From assembly GCA_021234155.1 (NCBI GenBank), contig JAJEKV010000232.1, positions 560,001-624,000 on the forward strand: a stretch of DNA of 64,000 bases, given 5' to 3'. The notes beneath the pieces are model-generated. The model was not told where the DNA came from, did no database searches, and worked only from the letters and a program-made list of their open reading frames with translations. This DNA is from Isoetes taiwanensis. Taxonomy: Eukaryota > Streptophyta > Lycopodiopsida > Isoetales > Isoetaceae. This document shows positions 10,890 through 20,419 of this stretch, one piece after another (positions within the stretch are counted from its first letter, which is position 1; every line of letters starts with the position of its first letter). Made by a program: the position numbers and the translations under genes.

Positions 10890-11065
10890 TCCCTCAACGG
10901 CGATGGGGGCGCCCCCCACCTCACTCATCCTCACTTGGATTCGGGGGAGGCTCCCACCTCACCTCACTCATCACGCTTCGAGGGGAAGCGCCCACCTCAC
11001 TCATCACTCATCGACCTCACTCTCTCGGGGGAAGCGCCCCCATCTCACTACTACCTCACTCACTC
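10890..11065. repeat. GC-rich minisatellite, three or four copies of a ~45-bp CTCACTCAT unit
   Basis: Units combine CCTCACTCATC with a GC-rich core of the form GGGGGAAGCGCCCCC, which is itself nearly palindromic. Copy-to-copy length changes fall in the GC cores. The downstream stretch 11,100-11,990 shows nothing I can identify. Confidence 0.6.
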
Positions 11066-11995
11066 ACTTTCTTTTTTCTTTTTAGTTGTTGTTTGGGATT
11101 TTATGCATGGTACCATTTTGGATGTAGATTATACATACCTTTATACATACACCAAAGCCTCCATGTTCCATGTAATGTCTCGGATGTATTAGGATGTATT
11201 CACCATCATTGTCTGTAAAATTCAATTGTCAACACATGTATCATTCACAACACCCCCACAAGCATATCATTCACAATGACATATCATTCACAACAACCCT
11301 CTAAAAACTCTAAGACACTATACTATACACCCTCGAGGTTACACCCTCTAGGAGGCCACCCTAGAGGTTAGATCATGTGAGCCATCATAGTGGGATATCC
11401 ACTCCGACTTTTATTGGGACCTATCTCGGCCTCTGCCTTCCGTAAATCTCCGTACGGAAATTTTCGTTTAAAGAGAACCCTCGATCAGCTTCCGGAGTCC
11501 ATCCCCTTGGATGTCTCCAAAGGTTCATCAACAAGGCCCAATCACATGATACTTAATCACTTCTAGGTGCATCTTATATACACATGCTACTTTTGCTTCT
11601 TTGGCATGTGGGATATTGGTGTGGGATATTAGGTTTAGGGTTTTGTATTGGACTACTCTACCATGTAAAGACATAGATCCAAAATTATCAAAATTCAAAC
11701 TTAACATCCTTGGATTTGAACCTAACACATATTCATTCAATATCTATCAAATGAATAAACCAACACACCTTTTAAACATATGTTAGTTATGAATGAAACA
11801 TTAATAACATAAAGTCTAAACAATAACATTATCATACAAGCACTGAGAAAACACAAGTAGAAGAATACAAGATATATCAACTCATCATCATCATCATTAT
11901 CTATTAAAACATCAATACATGAAAATCATCATCACGACAACCCAGGATGGCTTTGATCGTTCATCATCATCATCGCTTACAACAACAAGTGTTCA

Positions 11996-12120
11996 CTCAC
12001 CATCACCATCACCATCACCATCACCATCACCATCACCATCACCATCACCATCACCATCACCATCACCATCACCATCACCATCACCATCACCATCACCATC
12101 ACCATCACCATCATCATCAT
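11996..12120. repeat. (CATCAC)n hexanucleotide tract
   Basis: About twenty near-perfect CATCAC units. Frames through it give poly-His or Ser-Pro runs, which I regard as compositional artefacts. It lies between the minisatellites and the 3' end of the minus-strand transposase-like gene. Confidence 0.9.
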
Positions 12121-12387
12121 CGACAACCACGGTGGTAAGTTGGCTCGACTGTTTCTTCATCCTTAGGATCTAGAAGGTGAGATCGGGGATGTCCTTTGAT
12201 AGCATAATTTCCTTTCATTAGTGGAATTCTAACACCACATACTTGTGTAGAGTAAAACCTTTGCAGCTCCTTCTTGAGAACATAATTCATAACCTCTCTT
12301 TGAACTTGGAATTTTTTTGAAGTAAGTTCCTTCTAATATACTTTCACCTTTAAGAACCCGTTCCATTATCTTTGAAGTCTTTTTCCA

Positions 12388-13945
12388 CTACATACTTCTC
12401 CCTTGTACATGCAAGCAACCAAAAGTCATCCCCTTCGGGGGGGTTGTTTTTTGGTCTTCGCCACTAAAGTAATCTCCACATCCGACCTTGGTCGACAATA
12501 TTAACACCGAATATAAGGGCCTTTGTGACTTTCTAACCTCAATTGCATCACAAGTAGATGAAGAAGCGGGGTTCAATTTCCACCGGTTTCCCACTTATTC
12601 ACATATGTCGTATTCTCGCATCTATCCCAATGTTCATCTAAACAAAACTACAAAAGCATGAGAATCTTGAACCTGTAATTGGTGTTGTTGATCCCAAAGG
12701 CTGAATCTTGGCGTACACTATGAATTTTTTTGGTATCCTTCACCGTATGTGCTCCCCATTCCATACGCCTTATCGACTTCTCTGCTTTTAACTTCCCAAA
12801 AAAATCTTTTAATATCTTTTCTTTTTGTTTTGGTTCCTCTTTAGAAGAAAAGCGTACGCAAAAAATAACTCCTTGGCGACCTCCACAATATCATGTGCAT
12901 TCTCTATCTTAGTATTAGGATATAGGAGTTGGACCATTCTCGATCCATCTCTTTAATTGTGCGACCTTGCCATCATGTTCTCCCTTTAGTGGTTTGAACC
13001 AAAGTAATTCCACATCATATGAATTAGAGTCCGATAAGAGTATCTAGCAATAAAATAAAATGGCCTTACTGACTTTGAATTGTGATGCAAACACCATCGG
13101 AAAAACCCAAAGCCTCGTGGGTTTCAGTCCTTGCTCTTCCATATAATTGAAGTGCATATTAAAGCAATCTTTGCCGCGAATAAGGTATCATGTTTGGGTC
13201 ATCGATATATATAATAATGTGTTTCTTTTACTACTTCACCATTCTTAGCCACATGATAAGTAATGTGGACAAGAATGGTCACCGCACGCTTGTCGGTATT
13301 GAGATTACTTTTTTGTGTTCTCTCTTTCAATGTGTAATTTTCATAAAATCTACCAGCGACACTATGCGACATCGAAGGGAGATTATCGAGCATTTCACGA
13401 AACTGTTTATCTTGCCATTTGTATTTGAAATTGTGGAGGGGAAATTTTTCCAACCTGTCTTTGAGTTTGCTTATTAGCACTGCTGGTGTGGTCTCTTTGT
13501 ATTGGTGTTTCAAAACTTTCTTAGGCTCTCCACGTTTTATCCACACCTCCATGTTCATAGTCGATGTACTCCCATTTTCACAACCTCCTCACTCTCTAAT
13601 TCCTTGGGGCAGATTTCAAACTTCTTTATCCCACACTCACTACAAATCCAAGTCAAGACAATCCTTACTATAGAATTCATCAATCTCACCCTTCTGGCAA
13701 ACAATACATTTCCAAAGATCACTGATGTCTGTAAAAATCTTGCACTCACAAGTACATGACTTTGAGTGCTTCTTCCTGAATTTAGTTAAACCATCCAGCA
13801 GCATTTGTAACCTGACATGATGTATGCAACAACAAGTGTTATACTCTGCTAGCTTCACTACAAACCACGGCTTCAAATTTTGAAAAGCTGAAGCTCCAAC
13901 TTTGACATTTGGATGTTTTGCTTTGAAAGCTTTATAGAGTTGCAT
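12388..13945 (-). pseudogene. DDE-type transposase-like protein, main exon (frameshifted)
   Basis: A plausible acceptor (TTCTTAG on the minus strand) precedes MQLYKAFKAKHPNVKVGASAFQNLKPWF at 13,945. This matches the L-Y-x-x-F-K-x-x-P-x-V-K-I-G-x-S-x-F-x-x-L-(R/K)-P-x-W module of a transposase-like family widespread in animals and plants. Next come a Cys-rich stretch (NTCCCIHH, CTCECKIF, WKCIVCQKGE, CSECGIKKFEICP) and then, from 13,558, a segment with FYENYTLKERTQ and HITYHVAKNGEVVKETHYY. These correspond to the D-F-x-E-N-Y block and the HLSYVVISE-like block of that family. The acidic residue expected before FYENY reads Gly-Arg here. Further weak pieces, including PPKGMTFGCLHVQGRS, reach 12,390. 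Frame changes occur near 13,560-13,640 and below 13,200. Confidence 0.55.
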
Positions 13946-13949
13946 CTAA

Positions 13950-14365
13950 GAACAAAACAATAGTTGATTATCAATCTCAAACCCCAAACCGCAAACATGA
14001 ACCTCAAACTATAATAATGAAATTCCAAACCACAAAATAAAACAATATCCATTAGAAACCTTAAAATCACAATCTAACCTAAAACCACAATCCATCAAAC
14101 CATAATCTAGACCCACAATATAATCCACAACCACAATCACAAGAAAATTGAAACCAAAAACCACATTCCAATCCAAAACCACAATCTAATCAAAACCATA
14201 ATCTAGAACCACAATGTAATCTACAACCACAACCAAGTTTAAATCACAATGCAGCGAATCACAATATGACTTGAACCACGGTTTAATCTAACCACAATGT
14301 AATCCAAAACCACAATCTATTCCAACCATAATGCAATCTATCTTGGATCTAAAACTATAATATAC
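13950..14365. repeat. C/A-rich degenerate minisatellite (AAACCACAATC), probable intron of the minus-strand gene
   Basis: About 400 bases of variants of AACCACAATCTA and AATCCAAAACC. Read on the minus strand it is GATTGTGGTTT, the motif that fills the presumed intron at 2.43-2.96 kb of the plus-strand gene. Confidence 0.6.
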
Positions 14366-14399
14366 TATCTACAATACACAATCTATAATGTTATAGAGG

Positions 14400-15480
14400 A
14401 TCCGGAGAAAACATGTGATCAAATCAAGCTTGAAAGAGTAGATAGATAATAGAGTAGTAACTAACTTGGCTTTTGCTCTAAGTAATGTGTAGCATGCTCT
14501 TCTAGATATTTCTTTCAAGTCTCCTAGATTTCACATCCTTTGTGTTTGGAGAGACCCTAGTATTAGAAATCAAAAAATCGTACAAAGAGCAATGAGAATC
14601 AGAAATGGAATCACATCTTCTTCCCTTCTATAGTACACCCATTTTCCCTGAATTGCAATTTATCTCAAATTTGTCTCTCTCTTTGCAAAGTCAAATTTCT
14701 TGGATGAACATCAAGAACTTTTCCCATTTTTACAGAGGCGCTTTTACGTTCATTGCCTATTGCCATTGCTAAACAAGATTTTTAGCGACCATACAATCTA
14801 GACTAGTTGATTGCTTCATGATATGGATTGAATCTCGATATTATCTATTATGGTTGTTTTTGCTTCCAGATTCTTCAAAGATCCCCAACTATCTCTTCCA
14901 TAGCTTTATGTTCTAGTACATCAATCAATATTTCTCGTTTAATCACGGAGATTCATTGTTTTTGTTTGCCTCAAGAATGAATTGACGGTGTTTAACACTA
15001 CTCTCCTTTTGTTGCACCACTTTTATCCAACCCATCTTGACCTCCAATCTTCACCAATGCCTCATTAGCTTCTTTTTTTTTTGTCTTTTTCTCGTCTTTG
15101 TTTCTTGAGGGCGTTCTTGCTCGTATCTCTCTTTTTTCTCTTCTTGATATTCTTTATAGTATTGTCCACAATACTAGGATCATGACCGATTGATATATCA
15201 TCTGCATTCTCAAGATTGACACTAGAAATAGTTGCATGTTCTAAACCACAATCTAAAACTTCCCAGATTGAATTTCTTTCAACAATGATCTCAAACTCAC
15301 TCTAACAAATGGATCTTCATTCTGGATGTTCTGGATTTCTTCATGCCGCCATATCTAAGAATACATCTTTCTCCTCCATTTTTTGAAATGTGCTTCACAC
15401 TGTAGACTTACCAAAATATCTTGAAAAAAAGAATGAGGAACAAACTCCTCTCGTTTCCACCGTTTGAGCATTTGAAAAAA
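14400..15480 (-). pseudogene. Upstream part of the transposase-like gene (degenerate, unidentified)
   Basis: Minus-strand coding-like islands in shifting frames include MLKRWKREEFVPHSFFQDI with WRRKM (about 15,470-15,370), a very basic stretch RTPSRNKDEKKTKKKEANEALVKIGGQDGLDKSGATKGE (about 15,110-15,000, given in shorter pieces here as TPSRNKDEKKTKKKEA and LVKIGGQDGLDKSGA), and LAMAIGNERKSASVKMGK (about 14,780-14,720). They precede the main transposase-like exon at 13,945 on the same strand. The call rests on position and coding-like composition, not on a recognised domain. Confidence 0.3.
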
Positions 15481-15654
15481 TTCCCTCCAGCATTAATGAA
15501 GTGGTTGGTTATTATTAGAATTACTCATCGGTTACTGGAAAAGGCATCAACGTAATCAATGTTATACAAATTCTCAAACCACAAATGCATTTCTTAAACC
15601 ACAAATACAAGCTATACTTTTAAGCTATTTGGGGGGGACATGGGGACACCAAAA

Positions 15655-16705
15655 GCCCGATCCACTATAGCGTGAATCCACCCTCATCCCCCCGGGTACC
15701 TGTGCGTTCCCATTACCATATGGTCAGCGCCTTTTCCCTCCGAAATTTCCTTCGGGTTATTTGTTTGTTCTCGCCCATTAGTTTACCCTCCGGGTCGTCC
15801 CCGGTTTTTACGTTGAAACCGGACCCATATGCTTTCGTTTTGGTGTACATGTTCCTCGCCCGCCCGCTGTTTCGTCTTCCCCTTGTTTCGCGTCTTCCCC
15901 ATACGTTGCATGGTTGTATCACCGCTGGGGTCGTCTCTACTAGTGCTACTCCATCCAACCTGTGTTGTCATTATCCGGGATATTGGTACTCCCCTTCCTC
16001 CCGTTGACCTTATGGCTTCCGGGTCCGATAAAACTTGTGCGGATAAACTTTCCTATGCGACTCCTGCTTTGTATCCTGCCCGATTCCGGTTCCGGCCTTG
16101 GCAGTTCCCCTTAGCCCACAGCCGGCGCATAGCGGTTAGTGCTTCTTGTACCTTGATTCCCGTTTCTCAAACGGATCCCATCGCGATATTACCGTTTCCT
16201 TGGCGCCATGTGTCTGGCGTCGGTTTATGTGCCTTACTCGTCCCCTCCATTGGCCCGAGCGTACTGCCTTGGCGATTATGCTTCGATGCTCTTTGAAGAC
16301 TATTTCCACTATTTCTGCAGTAACTCGATACGTATCTTCATTAGGTTTCTCTGCCACTCCTATCAGCCTAACATCATGTTTAATCCTATTTTGTTCCTCG
16401 AATTCCATGATGTGCGATTTTATTTTATCAAAAGATTCCCATGCATCTAACTCAACATTCACCTTTTCTAGGTCAACCAACCTATGCATGATCTTGGCTT
16501 TTTCTTCCTCGATTTCGTTTATCCTCTGTTGCATCTCTTCGCTCGACCTCTCGACCCCTTGTATTCTGACATCCATGCTGGATATGGCTATCTTGTTGCG
16601 ATTAGCCGTTTCTGCCAATCTATTGAGTGCCTCCATGCTTGGGATTCTGGTCTCTAGCTGCTTGTTCATCTGGGCCAAGAAATCCTTGAGATCTTGCTGG
16701 CTCAC
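15655..16705 (-). pseudogene. LINE ORF1-like protein: coiled coil plus RRM-like/transposase-22-type domain
   Basis: The frame from 16,705 to 16,136 (189 residues) starts with MSQQDLKDFLAQMNKQ. A coiled coil follows (about residues 40-100, heptads through EEMQQRINEIEEEKAK), then HDVRLIGVAEKPNEDTY and SIIAKAVRSGQWRGR with a basic end. This coiled coil followed by a vRlxGvxE...I..A.R.G module is the layout of L1-type ORF1 proteins, which bind element RNA. Past the stop at 16,136 the minus strand stays GC-rich and coding-like down to about 15,655. LINE-A ORF2 (1-1142) has the same orientation and could belong to the same element, separated by later insertion. Upstream lie two tandem monomers. Confidence 0.6.
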
Positions 16706-17039
16706 TAGTGCCCTCGTTGTATTCCCTTTCTTCTCTGGCTGTGGGCTGTGTGGTCTGCCATTGAGCCTTGGACGCGGTGTATAGTGATGATTTTCTTCCA
16801 GCTGAAGCTGTGGAACTATGATAAGGCTTCTACTCTAATATCGATGCCGCTTTTTCTCCCCAGAGTTATATTTGCTATCCCAACGATACCTTTTTTGAAA
16901 AACCCATAATTATTCTGCCCATTTTTCAGCATTATTCGACTTGCTATTTCGCAATGCCCGTAAATCCGGTCTTTATTGCTTCCCGTCTATTCTGATAATG
17001 AGGATATTTGGGATCGCCAATTCTGTTGATTGGCCCAGT

Positions 17040-17575
17040 CATCTCTTGATGATTTAGTTGTGAGGTGTCTTTTCTGCTGACGTGTCAATCATGCTGATGC
17101 ATCTCATGTATACCATACAGTGAGCCATACAGCGAGGGTTCGAGTTTATGGTGGTCCGGAATACCGGTTGGTGGGTCGAGCCCTCGCTATCCTGGTGTAT
17201 GGCGGAGGCTGGGCCATTCTGTCCCGTATCTTGCTCCGTCCGACTTTTACTCATTTGGAAGACATCATATGCTCATTATTTGGAATTTTAATCCTCCTTC
17301 CATAGCATAACACAATCCCCTTTTTTACGATGGCTTAGTTGTGATGTGTCATTCTTGCTGACGTGTCTTTCCTGCTGGTGTGTTTTATGTCCATTATACC
17401 GCGAGAATTCGAGTTTATGGTGGTCCTAATACCAGTTGGTGGGTCTAGCCCTCGCTATCCTGGTGTACGGCGGAGACTGGGCCTCTCTGTCCCGTATCTT
17501 GCCCCGTCCCCCTTTTACTCATCTGGTATACACCATTCGTTCATTATTTGGGTGTATCTATTGTGTTTTGTGTCG
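17040..17575. repeat. Two tandem ~280-bp monomers upstream of the LINE ORF1
   Basis: Two copies (about 17,045-17,290 and 17,335-17,560) share TTAGTTGTGA, TTGCTGACGTGTC, GAGTTTATGGTGGTCC, GGGTC(G/T)AGCCCTCGCTATCC and TGTCCCGTATCTTG. Relative to the minus-strand ORF1 at 16,705 they lie 0.3-0.9 kb upstream, where some LINE-1 families keep promoter monomers. The promoter role is inference from position. The interval 17,600-18,110 holds nothing I recognise. Confidence 0.65.
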
Positions 17576-18126
17576 GGGTATTCTCCATCTAGTATAAGAT
17601 AGAAGTCTCTCGTCGTTGTAGATCTTTTACTCCTGTTATTTTATTTCCTACCCGTACTTTTCAAGAGTGTTAGTATCTGACTAGGCTTCCTGTTGTCGGC
17701 TTGGGTTGCACAGGCCTCCTTGTCGCTATATTTTTTTGTTTTCCTCCTTGTGATCGCCACCCACTGATTTCATGTCATGTGCTCACTGTTGTCCGCGATC
17801 TAGTTTGCATTTTTCATCTAAGTATTCCACCCATGTTGCAGGTGTCTCACATTTTTCATTGGGTACTTTGCTGAGGCTATGGAAAATTTTCTATTTGCCT
17901 ACCTATTTCCGTAAAGCATAATACAATTTAACTACCAATCTTTATTTTATCAGAAAATCTTACTAGCGTCAGATAGTTCATGTTCATAGCAAAATATACA
18001 ATCCTGAGTTCGGGAGACATATTAATCATTTTCTGAAGATAAGATATCAAGTTTATAAATCTCAAGTTTTAAAATATGGGGATTGCATATACTATTAGGA
18101 TCGGTTGATGAAGGGAAACTGGTGCA

Positions 18127-18726
18127 TTAGCGGAGAATTGAAAAAGAAGAGGAGCATAGAGCAAAGAACGAATTCCCATCGGTCTGCCCGTTGCCTACTC
18201 GCTTGCCCGCCTTCTTACCTGCCGGGGTTTCTCTAATCTTCTTTTTCTTCTCGACGTTTCTTGCCATAAAGGCTCTGCATATGTATTCTGTCGGGTTTTT
18301 TTCACAGCTAAAAACACAAACCTTCCCAAGGTCTCCGATCAGCAGCTCATGTTGATAACACGCTGATTTTTGGATTGTAGCATTCATCTGCAGCCAATTG
18401 AAGGACTGCATCACTCTCTCCTTGTCCTGCCTCCTGACTGTATCATTCTTATCAGCCATAACTCCCATGACCTCCAGTAAACGAAGGCTATACCCTGCAT
18501 CTTTCATTGACTGGGAATGATGGATTCTATCACAGAATAAACAATGAACCCTATCGCAATTTATGCACGACGAGAGTTCCCTCTCCAGGCATAAGCAATC
18601 TTGCTCGCAGATACACCACAGACCTGCATCCTCAAGTTCTGGATTCCAGGGGACTATAAGATTTCCAGGGTTCCCAGACCTTGGCCGCTTCCTTGCTGTG
18701 GGTTCCTCAACTGGCTGTGTTTCCAT
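18127..18726 (-). CDS. Unidentified Cys-rich protein with a putative zinc-binding module
   Basis: A fully open 199-residue frame, unusual in this stretch. Residues 37-70 contain CICEQDCLC, SSCINCDRVHC and LFCDRIHH, giving about eight Cys and two His in a C-x-C-x3-C-x-C ... C-x2-C-x4-C-x2-C-x3-HH order that could hold two zincs. The N-terminus is basic and proline-rich (ARKRPRSGNPG), like a nuclear signal. The C-terminal part is Lys-rich (VEKKKKIRETPAGKKAGKR), followed by a hydrophobic tail. I do not recognise the family. It lies between LINE ORF1 (minus) and LINE-B (plus), with a short direct repeat upstream of its start. It may be an accessory gene of one of these elements. Confidence 0.5.
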   Translation of the reverse strand: METQPVEEPTARKRPRSGNPGNLIVPWNPELEDAGLWCICEQDCLCLERELSSCINCDRVHCLFCDRIHHSQSMKDAGYSLRLLEVMGVMADKNDTVRRQDKERVMQSFNWLQMNATIQKSACYQHELLIGDLGKVCVFSCEKNPTEYICRAFMARNVEKKKKIRETPAGKKAGKRVGNGQTDGNSFFALCSSSFSILR

Positions 18727-18794
18727 GATTTTCTTGCGTCTTTTTTCTCATTTTGAATGCAAAGATACTATTTCTTCTTCTCTCCTCTCTGGCG

Positions 18795-19093
18795 GTGCCC
18801 CTTTCCGGTCACGCGTTCTTGCTCATATCTGGAGATCCAGAAGTTTGTTTCAACTGAAATTTGTTGCGATGGAGAGCCCTCTTAGCGATCTTTGAGTAGG
18901 TATATGATTTGCCATTGATTGTGGCTTATATCTTTGCCAAAATTACAGATTTCCGGACTGCACATCCGGCCCCCAGAAACCCTAAAGCTCACGGTCCCGG
19001 TCACACGTTTCTGATCATATCTGGAGATCTAGAGCTCCGTTTCAGCTGAAATTTGTTGCGTTGGAAAGCCCTCTCAGAGACCTTTCAGTAGGC
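18795..19093. repeat. Direct repeat pair of ~105 bp, spaced ~190 bp
   Basis: The copies at 18,795-18,900 and 18,985-19,093 share CCGGTCACRCGTT, ATATCTGGAGATC, TTTCARCTGAAATTTGTTGCG and GAAAGCCCTCT..GA (R = A or G). They flank a divergent spacer, immediately upstream of LINE-B. Similar phrases occur in leader regions of plant retroelements; the function is unknown. Confidence 0.7.
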
Positions 19094-19101
19094 AGCAGAC
19101 A

Positions 19102-20169
19102 ATGGAAGAAAAGATGCATGCGCTAAAGAAGCGAGCACGGAACGGTGAGGGCTCCTCTCCCTCGTGAGCATGTCACGCCGGTCCGAGAATATAATGAGCC
19201 TTGGAGGCAAAGTTGACAAAGTAGCAGTGATAGGTTGGCAAGTATGGAGGCACAAAGAGACACCCACCAACAAGTAGCCATCCTCAAGAAACAGTTGGTG
19301 AAGGAGAGAGAACGGATCTCCACATTAGAAGAGCAAAAGCGCCACCGAATGACCGCTTTGGTCGGCCGACTTCGAGCGGCATCAAGCACGCGGGTATTGT
19401 CGCCGCTTAAGAAGTGAATTCATGGCAACATCTCAAATATTGAATGAGGTTACCCAAATGGATTGATAGGATCCATCACAGTGACAGATGAGATATCACA
19501 ACCGCTAAAGAAAGAGCGTGCAAGCAAGGGAACAGACATACGGGGGTTATTATCGAACCGCCTTGCTGGACCATGAAGCTAGAATGCATCGATGCATGCG
19601 CGAGGTTGGACACCCTAGAAAAGAGACAACCGAAGGACAGAAGCAAACCCGTGCTCTCGGGCTCTAGAGAAGAGGATGGCCGAAGTTTCACCGAGAGATG
19701 TATGATCTCGCCGTAGATGAAATTTAATGTGTATCGCCCCGAGGCAAGATCAACAAGTCGCCTAATGCCGGAGGCAGAGGTGGCCCAGTGGAATCAAAGC
19801 GTGTCCTTCGAGGGGAGCAGATCGCCAATCCCGCCGGCCGAACCTCATTGTCCCGACTTGCCCGAAGAGCATGGGGAAGATCCGCCGGCCAAGCTTAATG
19901 CCCCCGGGTGCTATTTAATTCTACAACCGCAAAGATTTGGGGTGAGAAACCCGACCGAAGCCTGGGCCAAACATGAGACCCCGACCGGGTCAAATTCAAA
20001 GTGTTGGACCAGGCATCAAGACTCTATTGCTGCAACGCCAGCCGGGTTGAAGGGAACATCAATATACTTGGACATGATCTTACCCGGTGTAACAAAAAGG
20101 AGAGACTCCAGAGGAGTTCACAAAAATCGCACAAGTCGCACAGCAGGGGCGGGGGAGCAGCTTGGTTAA
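19102..20169 (+). pseudogene. LINE-B ORF1-like region (coiled coil, degenerate)
   Basis: From 19,102 the plus strand carries coding-like pieces in shifting frames. They include MEEKMHALKKRARNGEGS, a coiled-coil segment at 19,235-19,417 (QVAILKKQLVKERERISTL), a proline-rich stretch at 19,717-19,900, and PAGLKGTSIYLDMILPGVTK near 20,038-20,097. The coiled coil followed by a GxKGTxIYL block is consistent with a LINE ORF1 ahead of the endonuclease, but each block alone is weak. At least three frame changes are needed. Confidence 0.45.
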
Positions 20170-20419
20170 TGGCAAGATGAAGGTGTTTGTACCTCCGCCA
20201 ACAAGAGATGCAGAGGCATCCGCAATGGGGCCGGGACATCTAGACCTTTCACCTCCGGACGGCAAACCAGATGCAATGCCAGACCCAAGCAGCCGGGCAC
20301 CACTGAACGGCTCCCTCGCAACCTCCTGAGCCGGTGTAGACAAATCAGGCGAAAGATAGGGACAGTGGTTCCCACTTGTCTCATGGAACTCAGAGGGGAT
20401 TCCCCCGAAGAAGGGCAGC

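Noticed and set aside
11947-12138. Poly-His / Ser-Pro protein
   Set aside because: All frames follow from the (CATCAC)n hexanucleotide tract; no flanking coding signal.
1117-15690. Terminal inverted repeats of a giant transposon (GGTGGATTCA at both sides)
   Set aside because: Only about 13 of 16 bases match and the left copy lies inside the LINE endonuclease frame; too short to claim.
15672-16784. Plus-strand ORFs of 110-212 residues opposite the LINE ORF1
   Set aside because: Antisense shadows of the minus-strand coiled-coil protein; Cys/Ser/Leu-rich with no domain.
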